Source of the DNA: Clostridia bacterium
GTDB taxonomy: Bacteria; Bacillota_A; Clostridia; Oscillospirales; Acutalibacteraceae
Direction: 5' to 3'
Length of the DNA stretch: 20,674 nucleotides
Assembly (NCBI GenBank): GCA_017423885.1
Contig: JAFPCJ010000180.1
Span: 1 to 20,674 of the forward strand
Below, in pieces: positions 8,443 through 15,333 of this stretch; the stretch's first letter is position 1; every line of letters starts with the position of its first letter. The notes below the pieces were generated by a model, which was not told the DNA's origin, did no database searches, and saw only the letters and a program-made list of their open reading frames with translations. Made by a program: the position numbers and the translations under genes.

Positions 8443-9081
8443 ATGAAACGAATAATTGCCGCAATGCTTTGTGCAGTTATGCTTTGCGGTTTTTCTTTTT
8501 CTGTGCTTGCAGTTTCGCAAATGGGCTCTATGGGCGAAGAGGTAAGCGCGGTACAGTCGGCGTTAAAGGATAGGGGTTATTATGACGGTAAGGTGGACGG
8601 CATATACGGTACTGTTACCAAAAACGCTGTAACAAAATTCCAAAAGGATAACGGACTTAAAACGGACGGCATTGCAGGCAAGCAAACGCTAAAGGCTTTG
8701 GGTATAGATGAGGGAAATGACGTGTTTACTTCATCGGATATTTCCTTGCTTGCAAGGGTCATATCGGCAGAATCGAGAGGGGAGCCGTATATAGGGCAGG
8801 TGGCGGTAGGAGCCGTGATACTCAATAGGATAGAGCATCCGTCATTTCCAGATACCTTGGCAGGGGTAGTCTATCAGCGCGGAGCCTTTAGTTGTATGGA
8901 TGACGGACAGATAAACGAAGCAGTAGCCGACAGCGCATATCAGGCGGCAAGGGATGCACTTAACGGACTTGATCCGAGCGGAGGCGCTATCTATTATTAC
9001 AATCCCAAGACCGCAACCAGCAAATGGATATTCTCGCGTCCCGTAATAACGCAGATAGGCGCGCACGTGTTCTGCAGTTAA
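8443..9081 (+). CDS. SleB-type spore-cortex/cell-wall hydrolase
   Basis: A 212-residue secreted peptidoglycan hydrolase. Residues 1-24 form a signal peptide ending L-A-V-S. Residues about 28-86 are a PG_binding_1 domain (M-G-S-M-G-E-E-V-S-A-V-Q; Y-Y-D-G-K-V-D-G-I-Y-G; T-K-F-Q). Residues about 97-212 are a Hydrolase_2 (SleB/CwlJ) domain with L-A-R-V-I-S-A-E-S-R-G-E, where E110 is the probable catalytic glutamate, then A-V-G-A-V-I-L-N-R, and Y-Y-Y-N-P at the C-terminal end. The architecture matches SleB-like cortex lytic enzymes used in germination, which suggests a spore-former, though vegetative paralogues also occur. The only visible ribosome binding site lies within the preceding terminator stem. 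The gene's own promoter was not found. Confidence 0.9.
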   Translation: MKRIIAAMLCAVMLCGFSFSVLAVSQMGSMGEEVSAVQSALKDRGYYDGKVDGIYGTVTKNAVTKFQKDNGLKTDGIAGKQTLKALGIDEGNDVFTSSDISLLARVISAESRGEPYIGQVAVGAVILNRIEHPSFPDTLAGVVYQRGAFSCMDDGQINEAVADSAYQAARDALNGLDPSGGAIYYYNPKTATSKWIFSRPVITQIGAHVFCS

Positions 9082-9094
9082 ACTTAAAAAAATA

Positions 9095-9123
9095 TTGACA
9101 ATGTAAGCTTGCGGTGGTATAAT
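9095..9123 (+). promoter_or_regulatory. Consensus sigma-A promoter of the asnS T-box operon
   Basis: TTGACA at 9095-9100, a 17-bp spacer and TATAAT at 9118-9123 match the vegetative consensus at all twelve positions. Transcription should start near 9130, just ahead of the T-box leader. Confidence 0.93.
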
Positions 9124-9129
9124 CACAAT

Positions 9130-9400
9130 ATATTGGAAAGACTATGATGAAGAAAAGTACCGCCGAAAACGGTGTGCAGTGAGCCGCGGAGAGTGCAAAC
9201 GCGGTCATACGCTCGTCGGGAAGAACACTTTGGAGTCGCAACCTGAAAGAGTTTTGAGTAGGGAAGCCGTGGCTGACGCGTTAAGTCGGTACGACTGTAC
9301 GGTCGGAAGAGGGATCGCAAAAGCGATAAATTAGGTGGCACCGCGAATTCAAGCGTCAATTCGTCCTAATGTAAGGGACGATTGGCGCTTTTTGTTTTGC
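9130..9400 (+). promoter_or_regulatory. T-box leader specific for tRNA-Asn, with terminator
   Basis: This transcription-attenuating leader reads the charging state of tRNA-Asn. The conserved T-box AGGTGGCACCGCGA is at 9333-9346. Stem I starts near 9140 and carries an AGTA element at 9158-9161. The 3' side of its specifier loop reads A-A-G-AAC-A followed by CTTTGGAGT, placing an Asn codon (AAC) at 9224-9226. Stem III is ATCGC-AAAA-GCGAT. The acceptor-pairing bases UGGC (9336-9339) pair with GCCA, matching the G discriminator base of tRNA-Asn. The terminator is a long stem (9351-9366 with 9375-9390) followed by TTTGTTTT. Uncharged tRNA should stabilise the antiterminator and allow asnS-asnA expression. 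Confidence 0.95.
9351..9400 (+). terminator. T-box-controlled intrinsic terminator
   Basis: The arms AAGCGTCAATTCGTCC (9351-9366) and GGGACGATTGGCGCTT (9375-9390) pair with one bulge and a few wobbles around a short loop, followed by a T-rich tract to about 9398. It lies just after the T-box motif, the standard place for the competing terminator of a T-box switch. Confidence 0.9.
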
Positions 9401-9427
9401 TGAAAATAAAAATGGGAGTGTAAGAAA

Positions 9428-10804
9428 ATGAAACACATTGACATTGTTGAGATCATGAGTAATGCAGGGCTGTTAGACAGTAAGGTCACGGTCTGCGGTT
9501 GGGTGCGTACATCCCGCGATTCTAAAAACATGGCGTTTGTTGAGCTTAATGACGGTACTACCCTTAAGCATCTGCAGATAGTTATTGATAAGGCTGTTAT
9601 TGCAGATCCTGCCGAATTTATGAAGCTTGGTACCTCGCTTAAGGTCGAGGGAACCCTGGTGCGCTCGGTAGTAGCGGCTGATTCCGTAGAGGTCAACGCT
9701 GAGAGCATCACCGTTTTGGGTGTATGTCCGCCCGAATATCCGCTTCAGAAAAAGCGTCATACCCTTGAGTATTTGCGTACTATGCCTGCGCTTCGCGTTC
9801 GTACCAATACCTTTAATGCAGTATTCCGCGCTCGCTCGGTAATTTCTGCGGCAATACATGAGTTTTTCCAGAATAACCATTATGTTTATGTTCATACTCC
9901 GCTTATAACCGCAAGCGATTGCGAGGGTGCAGGTGAGATGTTCAAGGTCACTACCATTGGACACAGCAATGAGTATAAAACACAGGATGAATACGATGCC
10001 GCTGACTTTTTCGGTCGCCGTGCCGCACTTTCGGTTTCGGGACAGCTTGAGGGCGAGGTTGCCGCAATGGCTTTCGGCAAGATATACACCTTCGGTCCGA
10101 GCTTCCGCGCTGAAAAGAGTAACACTCCGCGCCACGTTGCAGAGTTTTGGCACGTTGAGCCTGAGGTGGCGTTTGCCGAGCTTCCCGATATCATCGAGAT
10201 CGCCGAGGCACTCATAAAGCATGTTATCCGTTCGTTTATGGAAAAGTGCCCCGAGGAGCTTAAATTCTTTGATGCTCATTTCGAAAAGGGACTTACCGAA
10301 AAGCTTAAGAGCGTTGTTGAGAACGATTTTGCTGTAATGACATATACTGAAGCAATAGAAAAGCTTAAGGCTTCGGGCGAGACCTTCCAGTATCCCGTAG
10401 AGTGGGGCTGTGATCTTATGACCGAGCATGAGCGTTATATTACAGAGCAGATCTGCAAAAAGCCGGTATTCCTTACCGATTACCCGAAGGAGATCAAGTC
10501 CTTCTATATGAAGCAAAATCCCGACGGTAAGACCGTTGCCGCAACCGACCTTTTAGTTCCCGGAGTTGGCGAGATAATCGGCTGCAGCGAGCGAGAGGCT
10601 GACCTTGATAAGCTGCTTAATGCTATGGAGATCCGCGGAATGGCTCTTGAGGATTATGAGGATTATATTTCCTTACGCCGCTTCGGTTCTGTGCCGCATA
10701 GCGGATTCGGACTCGGTCTTGAGCGTATAATCATGTATGTTACAGGAATGCAGAACATCCGCGATGTTATCCTTTATCCGCGTACAGTCGGCTCTATTTC
10801 TTAA
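9428..10804 (+). CDS. asnS: Asparaginyl-tRNA synthetase (class IIb)
   Basis: A 458-residue cytosolic enzyme charging tRNA-Asn with asparagine. Residues about 15-100 form the OB-fold anticodon-binding domain (V-T-V-C-G-W-V-R-T-S-R-D at 20-31). The class II catalytic core follows, with motif 2 F-R-A-E-K-S-N-T-P-R-H at 226-236 and motif 3 G-F-G-L-G-L-E-R-I at 426-434. The N-T-P-R-H-x-x-E-F-W-H pattern and the T-P-L-I-T-A-S-D-C-E-G-A-G-E-M-F block are typical of AsnRS rather than AspRS. A GGGAGTG at 9414-9420 lies 7 nt before the ATG. It is the first gene after the asparagine T-box. Its presence means that this organism can charge tRNA-Asn directly rather than only through the Asp-tRNA-Asn amidotransferase route. 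Confidence 0.97.
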   Translation: MKHIDIVEIMSNAGLLDSKVTVCGWVRTSRDSKNMAFVELNDGTTLKHLQIVIDKAVIADPAEFMKLGTSLKVEGTLVRSVVAADSVEVNAESITVLGVCPPEYPLQKKRHTLEYLRTMPALRVRTNTFNAVFRARSVISAAIHEFFQNNHYVYVHTPLITASDCEGAGEMFKVTTIGHSNEYKTQDEYDAADFFGRRAALSVSGQLEGEVAAMAFGKIYTFGPSFRAEKSNTPRHVAEFWHVEPEVAFAELPDIIEIAEALIKHVIRSFMEKCPEELKFFDAHFEKGLTEKLKSVVENDFAVMTYTEAIEKLKASGETFQYPVEWGCDLMTEHERYITEQICKKPVFLTDYPKEIKSFYMKQNPDGKTVAATDLLVPGVGEIIGCSEREADLDKLLNAMEIRGMALEDYEDYISLRRFGSVPHSGFGLGLERIIMYVTGMQNIRDVILYPRTVGSIS

Positions 10805-10821
10805 TTAAAGGATTGATATTA

Positions 10822-11811
10822 ATGGAAAAATATATCGCAAAGCTTGATGTGCTTACCACACAGCGCGCCATCCGCCGTTTGCGTCATCTTTTTGAAGAAA
10901 ATCTTTGTGATGCGTTGGGACTTACCCGCGCATCGGCACCGCTTTTTGTTAAAAAGGGAAGCGGACTTAACGATGATCTTAACGGTGTTGAGCGCCCTGT
11001 CAGCTTTGATATTCTTGATTCGGGCGATGTGGTAGAAGTGGTGCACAGTCTGGCAAAGTGGAAGCGTATGGCGCTTAAGAAGTACGGATTTCCGCTTCAT
11101 ACCGGTCTTTATACCGATATGAATGCCATCCGCCGCGACGAGCGGTGCGACAGCATCCATTCGCTGTATGTGGATCAGTGGGATTGGGAAAAGGTGATCT
11201 CTGCCGAAGACAGAAACGAGGAGTATCTGAAATCTACGGTACGCGCTATTTATAAGGCGGTAGTTGATACTGCGGATGTAATAGAGCGTGAGTATGAGTG
11301 CCTTGATAACTATCTGCCGCGTGATATATTCTTTATTACAACGCAACAACTCGAGGATAAATATCCCACGCTTACTCCGAAAGAGCGTGAGAATGCTATC
11401 GCCAAGGAATACGGAGCGGTATTCCTCATGAAGATAGGCGGTAAGCTTAAAAGCGGAAACAAGCATGACGGCAGAGCGCCCGATTATGACGATTGGTCGC
11501 TGAACGGAGATATTCTTATATACAATCGCCTTACCGATGCCGCTTTTGAGATATCCTCAATGGGTATAAGAGTAGACAAGGAAAGCCTCATAAGTCAGCT
11601 TACTGCCGAAAATGCGCTTGAGCGCCTTGAATTGCCTTTCCACAAAGCATTAATGGAAGACGAGCTGCCGCTTACCATCGGCGGAGGAATCGGTCAGTCA
11701 AGGCTTTGTATGCTGATACTTCAGAAAGCGCACATCGGAGAGGTACACGCCTCTGTCTGGCCGCAAAGAGAGCTTGATCGCTGTAAAGAGATGGGCGTTG
11801 AACTGCTGTGA
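10822..11811 (+). CDS. asnA: Aspartate--ammonia ligase (asparagine synthetase A)
   Basis: A 329-residue ammonia-dependent asparagine synthetase that makes asparagine from aspartate, ammonia and ATP. Its fold resembles class II aminoacyl-tRNA synthetases, and its length is the family norm of about 330. Recognisable blocks are T-Q-R-A-I at 13-17, V-V-H-S-L-A-K-W-K-R-M-A-L, G-L-Y-T-D-M-N-A-I-R-R-D-E, Y-V-D-Q-W-D-W-E-K and a C-terminal G-G-G-I-G-Q-S-R. AAAGGA at 10807-10812 is 9 nt before the ATG. A TTG at 10813 in the same frame is too close to that site to be used. It lies 17 bp after asnS under the same T-box, so asparagine synthesis and tRNA charging respond together to asparagine shortage. 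Confidence 0.97.
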   Translation: MEKYIAKLDVLTTQRAIRRLRHLFEENLCDALGLTRASAPLFVKKGSGLNDDLNGVERPVSFDILDSGDVVEVVHSLAKWKRMALKKYGFPLHTGLYTDMNAIRRDERCDSIHSLYVDQWDWEKVISAEDRNEEYLKSTVRAIYKAVVDTADVIEREYECLDNYLPRDIFFITTQQLEDKYPTLTPKERENAIAKEYGAVFLMKIGGKLKSGNKHDGRAPDYDDWSLNGDILIYNRLTDAAFEISSMGIRVDKESLISQLTAENALERLELPFHKALMEDELPLTIGGGIGQSRLCMLILQKAHIGEVHASVWPQRELDRCKEMGVELL

Positions 11812-12128
11812 GTGTTTTTGAAAAGATATACGAGCAGGTGAAAAGAATACCCGAGGGCAGAGTTGCTACCTATGGACAGATTGCCGCACTTGCAGGCAAT
11901 CCGAGATGGTCGAGAGTTGTTGGCTACGCGCTTCATGTGAATCCCGACCCTGCAACCATCAAATGCCACAGGGTGGTAAATCGCTTCGGCGGACTTTCCG
12001 ATGCCTTTGCGTTCGGCGGCAAGCAGGCGCATGCTGCTTTACTTGAAGCCGAGGGTGTTACGGTCGATGCAAACGGCTGTGTAGACCTTGAAAAATACGG
12101 CATAAAATTTAATGAGCTTTTATTTTAA
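11808..12128 (+). CDS. Small MGMT-like (alkyltransferase-family) protein
   Basis: A 106-residue protein matching the C-terminal DNA-binding domain of O6-alkylguanine-DNA alkyltransferases: V-A-T-Y-G-Q-I-A-A-L-A-G at 19-30 (winged-helix), R-V-V-G-Y-A-L at 36-42 and K-C-H-R-V-V-N at 52-58. The classical active site is P-C-H-R. Here Cys53 is kept but the Pro is Lys. Alkyltransferase-like (ATL) proteins, which flag lesions without repairing them, usually lack this Cys. So it may be a minimal alkyltransferase or a Cys-bearing ATL. Start is GTG, overlapping the asnA stop by 4 nt (GTGA), with no clear ribosome binding site, so translation is probably coupled. It is last in the asparagine T-box operon. 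Confidence 0.85.
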   Translation: MSVFEKIYEQVKRIPEGRVATYGQIAALAGNPRWSRVVGYALHVNPDPATIKCHRVVNRFGGLSDAFAFGGKQAHAALLEAEGVTVDANGCVDLEKYGIKFNELLF

Positions 12129-12133
12129 CTAAA

Positions 12134-12172
12134 AAAATTCCTGCTTTCCGTATTACGGAAAGCAGGAATTTT
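12134..12172. terminator. Bidirectional terminator between the asn operon and rplL
   Basis: The arms AAAATTCCTGCTTTCCG (12134-12150) and CGGAAAGCAGGAATTTT (12156-12172) pair perfectly over 17 bp around the loop TATTA. On the minus strand the stem is followed by seven T residues (the A-run 12131-12137 read in reverse), and on the plus strand by TTTTGAATTT. It therefore ends both the asnS-asnA-MGMT transcript and the convergent rplJL transcript. Confidence 0.92.
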
Positions 12173-12187
12173 GAATTTAAGCAGATA

Positions 12188-12209
12188 TTAAGTAATCAGA
12201 ATTACTTAA
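12188..12209. repeat. 9-bp inverted repeat across the rplL stop codon
   Basis: TTAAGTAAT (12188-12196) and ATTACTTAA (12201-12209) form a perfect inverted repeat with a 4-nt spacer. The right arm contains the rplL stop codon (12202-12204 in reverse). It is AT-rich with no T-tract, so a terminator role is unlikely beside the strong hairpin 16 bp away. It may be chance or a 3'-end structure. Confidence 0.4.
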
Positions 12210-12579
12210 GCTCAACAGTAGCGCCAACCTCAGCAAGCTTTGCCTTGATCTCTTCGCCTTCCTCTTTGGAAGCAGCTTCCTTGAGGGTCTTGGGAGCGCC
12301 GTCAACAAGAGCCTTTGCCTCAGCAAGGCCAAGACCGGTGATCTCGCGAACAACCTTGATAACCTTGATCTTCTGATCGCCTGCATTTGCGAGAACAACG
12401 TCAAACTCGGTCTTCTCCTCAGCGGCAGCAGCGCCACCGGCAGCAGGTGCAGCAACAGCAACAGCTGCAGCAGCAGATACGCCAAACTCCTCCTCAACTG
12501 CTTTTACGAGCTCAGAAAGCTCAAGAACGGTAAGAGTCTTTAACTCTTCAATCATAGCTGTGATTTTCTCAGATGCCAT
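12202..12579 (-). CDS. rplL: 50S ribosomal protein L7/L12
   Basis: A 125-residue protein forming the flexible stalk of the large ribosomal subunit, which recruits translation factors. It has the N-terminal dimerisation helices (M-A-S-E-K-I-T to E-F-G-V-S), an Ala/Gly-rich hinge (about 35-55) and the compact C-terminal domain with [18 protein letters not shown] and [12 protein letters not shown]. The frame is open 5 codons upstream, but GGAGG at 12588-12592 lies 8 nt before the ATG at 12579 and fixes the start M-A-S-E-K. It lies 54 bp downstream of rplJ, is the last gene of its transcript and is followed by a strong terminator. Confidence 0.97.
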   Translation of the reverse strand: MASEKITAMIEELKTLTVLELSELVKAVEEEFGVSAAAAVAVAAPAAGGAAAAEEKTEFDVVLANAGDQKIKVIKVVREITGLGLAEAKALVDGAPKTLKEAASKEEGEEIKAKLAEVGATVELK

Positions 12580-12633
12580 TTTTAATTCCTCCATAAATAT
12601 TTTTCATAAGTTTTTTAAGTGTAACCACTTTAA

Positions 12634-13152
12634 TTATTCTGCAGCGGGCTCTTCGGCAGAACCGTCCTTATCGACGATTGCCTGAACGGCACGTGCAAAT
12701 GCGGCGATGGGAGCCTGGAAGGCGCTGCATACAGTAGCAAGCAATACTTCCTTGGTCGGGAGCTTCGCCAACTCCTCGATCTTAGCTACGTCGATAACAT
12801 CATTGTCCAAGAAACCTGTCTTGACCTTGAAGTTGTCGTGTGACTCTGCAAATTTGCAGAGGATGCGCGCTGCAACGGTGTAATCCTCGTTGGAAAGAGC
12901 GATAGCGGTAGTACCCTCAAGAACGGACTTCATGCCTTCGAGAGAGGTGCCGTCAACCGCACGACCAAGCATAGTGTTCTTAACAACAAAATACTCTACT
13001 CCGGCTTCACGCAACTCCTTACGGAGAGCAGTATCATCGGCAACGGTAGTACCCTTGTAGTCAACAACAACACCTGCGATAGCGGCGCTGAGCTTTTCGG
13101 AAAGCTCGGCAACAAGCTGTTGCTTTTGCTCCAAAACCTTTGCGTTCGGCAT
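12634..13152 (-). CDS. rplJ: 50S ribosomal protein L10
   Basis: A 172-residue protein that anchors L7/L12 dimers to 23S rRNA and, with them, represses its own mRNA. Family features are M-P-N-A-K-V-L-E-Q-K-Q, V-V-D-Y-K-G-T-T-V near residue 28, E-Y-F-V-V-K-N-T-M-L-G-R-A near 52, and the C-terminal helix V-Q-A-I-V-D-K that binds L12. The tail ends in an acidic S-A-E-E-P-A-A-E. The start follows GGAGGTGAAAAAAT directly upstream (GGAGG with suitable spacing). Expression is set by the consensus promoter, L10 leader and attenuator hairpin upstream. No rplK or rplA precedes it. Confidence 0.97.
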   Translation of the reverse strand: MPNAKVLEQKQQLVAELSEKLSAAIAGVVVDYKGTTVADDTALRKELREAGVEYFVVKNTMLGRAVDGTSLEGMKSVLEGTTAIALSNEDYTVAARILCKFAESHDNFKVKTGFLDNDVIDVAKIEELAKLPTKEVLLATVCSAFQAPIAAFARAVQAIVDKDGSAEEPAAE

Positions 13153-13194
13153 ATTTTTTCACCTCCGAAAAATCTGTGTGATGCCGAACCGATG

Positions 13195-13226
13195 AAAAAA
13201 TGTCCACCCCGAAAACGGAGTGGACA
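13195..13226 (-). terminator. Attenuator hairpin in the rplJL leader
   Basis: On the minus strand, TGTCCACTCC, loop GTTTTC and GGGGTGGACA form a 10-bp stem (one G-U pair), followed by six T residues (13195-13200 in reverse). It lies between the L10 leader RNA and the rplJ ribosome binding site. That is the expected place for a transcription attenuator linked to L10 autoregulation in Firmicutes. Confidence 0.88.
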
Positions 13227-13314
13227 TGAAAATAGCGTAAAACATTTCATGCACACCTCGGTAGGCGATAAGCTTACGACCCAATGGGTCACCTACTGTC
13301 TTCGGATCAGCAAC
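13227..13314 (-). ncRNA. Ribosomal L10 leader RNA
   Basis: Read on the minus strand, the 5' untranslated region contains GACAGTAGGTG (13290-13300), a hairpin built on GACCCATTGGGTC, and then CGCCTACCGAGGTGTGC. The AGTAGGTG segment pairs with CGCCTAC to give the closed, bulged structure of the L10 leader family. The L10(L12)n complex binds this RNA and lowers rplJL expression when ribosomal protein is in excess. It runs from the predicted start site (near 13314) to the attenuator hairpin. Exact ends are estimated. Confidence 0.88.
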
Positions 13315-13320
13315 ATGAAG

Positions 13321-13349
13321 ATTATATTACATAATCTTTGTTTTGTCAA
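13321..13349 (-). promoter_or_regulatory. Perfect consensus promoter of rplJ-rplL
   Basis: On the minus strand TTGACA (13349-13344), a 17-bp spacer and TATAAT (13326-13321) match the vegetative consensus at every base. The start point would be near 13314. The -35 box begins only 7 bp past the stop codon of the upstream hemolysin-III gene. Confidence 0.94.
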
Positions 13350-13356
13350 GTGTTTT

Positions 13357-14043
13357 TTAAGCTAAAATATAAATTATTATTGCAAGATACTGCGTTATGC
13401 TTCCGAACACAACAAAAATATGAAAAACAGAATGCATATAGCGAACAGTCTTGCGACCTGCGATACCGTAAAGTGCCGCGCCGACAGTATAAAGTATGCC
13501 GCCGAGCAGTATAAGCATAAAAGCATATTTCGGCAAAAGCGCTATTGCGGTCTTGCCGGGCAGGATTATGCACCACCCGAGTGCAAGATAGCAGATCATC
13601 GAAAAGATATTGTATTTTTTAAGGTCAATTGCGTTTAGCGTGATGCCGAGAGCTGAAACGCCCCAGACAACCCCGAGTATCGTCCATCCAAGCCAAGGCT
13701 TTGCTTCTCGGATAGTTACAAGCGTTATAGGCGTGTAGGTGCCGGCTATAAGCAGGAAGACCGAGCAATGGTCTATTACCTGCATGACCTTTTTTGCCAT
13801 TTCGTGCTTAAGTCCGTGATAAACGCTTGACATGGTATAGAGAAGCACCATTGAGATGCCGTATATAAATGCGCTTACTATCTGGAATGCATCGTGATTT
13901 AAAAAAGCTCTGATAACGCAGGTTGCAAGGGCGATAACACCGAAGCCGCCGCCTACTATATGCGATACCATGTTGAAGATTTCCTCGCCGCGGGTATAAT
14001 CGGGAAGCTTGCGGTCAATAAGCTTTGTTCTTTTTTTGCTCAT
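13357..14043 (-). CDS. Hemolysin III family / PAQR membrane protein (TrhA/YqfA-like)
   Basis: A 228-residue integral membrane protein with about seven hydrophobic segments, the size and layout of the bacterial PAQR/hemolysin-III family. The conserved putative metal-site residues are present: S72 and H76 in M-S-S-V-Y-H-G, D91-H92 in I-D-H-C-S-V-F-L-L-I-A-G-T-Y-T-P, and two histidines four apart in H-S-V-F-H near the C-terminus. The N-terminal T-R-G-E-E-I-F-N-M-V-S-H is also typical. Relatives are linked to membrane energetics and lipid homeostasis; the hemolysin name comes from one Bacillus protein. The ATG overlaps the apgM stop (ATGA, 14040-14043), so it is translated with apgM. No terminator is visible before the rplJ promoter. 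Confidence 0.93.
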   Translation of the reverse strand: MSKKRTKLIDRKLPDYTRGEEIFNMVSHIVGGGFGVIALATCVIRAFLNHDAFQIVSAFIYGISMVLLYTMSSVYHGLKHEMAKKVMQVIDHCSVFLLIAGTYTPITLVTIREAKPWLGWTILGVVWGVSALGITLNAIDLKKYNIFSMICYLALGWCIILPGKTAIALLPKYAFMLILLGGILYTVGAALYGIAGRKTVRYMHSVFHIFVVFGSITQYLAIIIYILA

Positions 14044-15254
14044 ATCTTCTCCAAAAGCTTTGCCATAACATCGGGGCCGTGCTCAATAAAAATACCTGTT
14101 GAGGATGCGTTTTCTTCGGTAAAGGAAGATACACCGTTTTGCTTGCGGCGACTGTCATATATAAGATATGGTACAGGCTCGCGTGAGTGAGTCTTGATAT
14201 CAAGCGGTGTAGGATGATCGGGCATGATAAGGATCCTGTAGTCATCACCGCACTCCTTAAGATAATCAAGCATAAGCGAGAGGACGCGACTGTCTATCTC
14301 CTCGATGGAGCGCACCTTGTTTTCTGCTTCGCCGCGGTGTCCGCATTCATCGGGTGCTTCAAAATGGAGATATACAAGCTCGGTGCCGCGTTTAAAGGAC
14401 TCGATTCCTGCAAGGGTCTTGCCCTCGAAATCTGTATCAAGATATCCGGTAGCACCTGCTACCTCGGGGGTCTCCATTCCGGCGCACTTGCCTATTCCTT
14501 TAAGCAGATCTACTGCGCTTACAACACATCCCGAAACTCCGTTTTTCTCCTTGAAGTTTTCAACCGCAGGACGTGTTCCCTCGCCCCAGAGCCAGATGTG
14601 GTTGGCTGTGTTAAGACCCTTTTCACGGCGAGCAATATTTACAGGGTGATCCTTTAAGATCTCACCGCTTTTTTTCATAAGCTCAATAAGCTCTGCGGCA
14701 TTGGGATGAGAACTTATGTATTCTCCGATGACCTTGCCGCTGATGTCATGCGGGGGAGTCATCTCACCGAGCTCGGTAGTTCCGTTATCTACCACAAGAC
14801 AGTGCCGATAGCTTACACCTGCATAAAAACGGTATTTATCGTTACCGAGCTTTTCTTCTACTGTTTTTATTATCTGCTCTGCTTCGGCAGTAGAGATATC
14901 GCCCGAGCAGTAGTCGACCATGCGCTTATCTGCGAAATTCTCCTCGTCCGAAAGGGTTACGAGATTACAGCGTAGGGTGACATCGGAGTCCTTAAGTTCT
15001 ATTCCTATAGATGCGGCTTCGAGCGGAGAACGACCCGTATAGCATACCTTGGGGTCATATCCCATAACCGAGAGATTGGCAACATCGCTTCCGGGCTTCA
15101 AGCCGTCTGCTACGGTGCGGCAAATGCCGACCTCCGATACCGCCGCAAGACTATCCATCAAGGGCTTGTGCGCGCATTGCATCGGCGTCTTATTATCGAG
15201 TGCGGCATTAGGAGTGTCTGCCATACCGTCACAAAGTAAAACTAAATATTTCAT
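14040..15254 (-). CDS. apgM: Archaeal-type cofactor-independent phosphoglycerate mutase (ApgM family)
   Basis: A 404-residue alkaline-phosphatase-superfamily enzyme of the aPGAM type. It would interconvert 3- and 2-phosphoglycerate using a phosphoserine intermediate and divalent metals. Seen are M-K-Y-L-V-L-L-C-D-G-M-A-D (metal ligand D9), A-N-L-S-V-M-G-Y-D-P with nucleophile Ser62, G-R-S-P-L-E-A-A-S, H-F-E-A-P-D-E-C-G-H-R-G-E, and M-P-D-H-P-T-P with metal ligands. One branch of this family has been proposed to act as homoserine kinase instead, and sequence alone does not settle this. The frame extends 12 codons upstream to 15290, but the family N-terminus begins at M-K-Y-L, and AGGAAGG at 15269-15275 precedes it by 14 nt, a long spacing. 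Confidence 0.88.
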   Translation of the reverse strand: MKYLVLLCDGMADTPNAALDNKTPMQCAHKPLMDSLAAVSEVGICRTVADGLKPGSDVANLSVMGYDPKVCYTGRSPLEAASIGIELKDSDVTLRCNLVTLSDEENFADKRMVDYCSGDISTAEAEQIIKTVEEKLGNDKYRFYAGVSYRHCLVVDNGTTELGEMTPPHDISGKVIGEYISSHPNAAELIELMKKSGEILKDHPVNIARREKGLNTANHIWLWGEGTRPAVENFKEKNGVSGCVVSAVDLLKGIGKCAGMETPEVAGATGYLDTDFEGKTLAGIESFKRGTELVYLHFEAPDECGHRGEAENKVRSIEEIDSRVLSLMLDYLKECGDDYRILIMPDHPTPLDIKTHSREPVPYLIYDSRRKQNGVSSFTEENASSTGIFIEHGPDVMAKLLEKI

Positions 15255-15304
15255 TCGATCATCATCGACCTTCCTATAATTTCGGCTCATTGCCGATCAT
15301 CCAT

Positions 15305-15333
15305 ATTATAACAACACTGCGCCGAAAAGTAAA
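15305..15333 (-). promoter_or_regulatory. Probable promoter of apgM
   Basis: On the minus strand TTTACT (15333-15328), a 17-bp spacer and TATAAT (15310-15305) give a full -10 match and four of six at -35. It lies about 50 bp upstream of the apgM start. The 177 bp from 15291 to 15467 is a divergent promoter region for apgM and the peroxiredoxin gene; no other gene is seen there. Confidence 0.75.
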
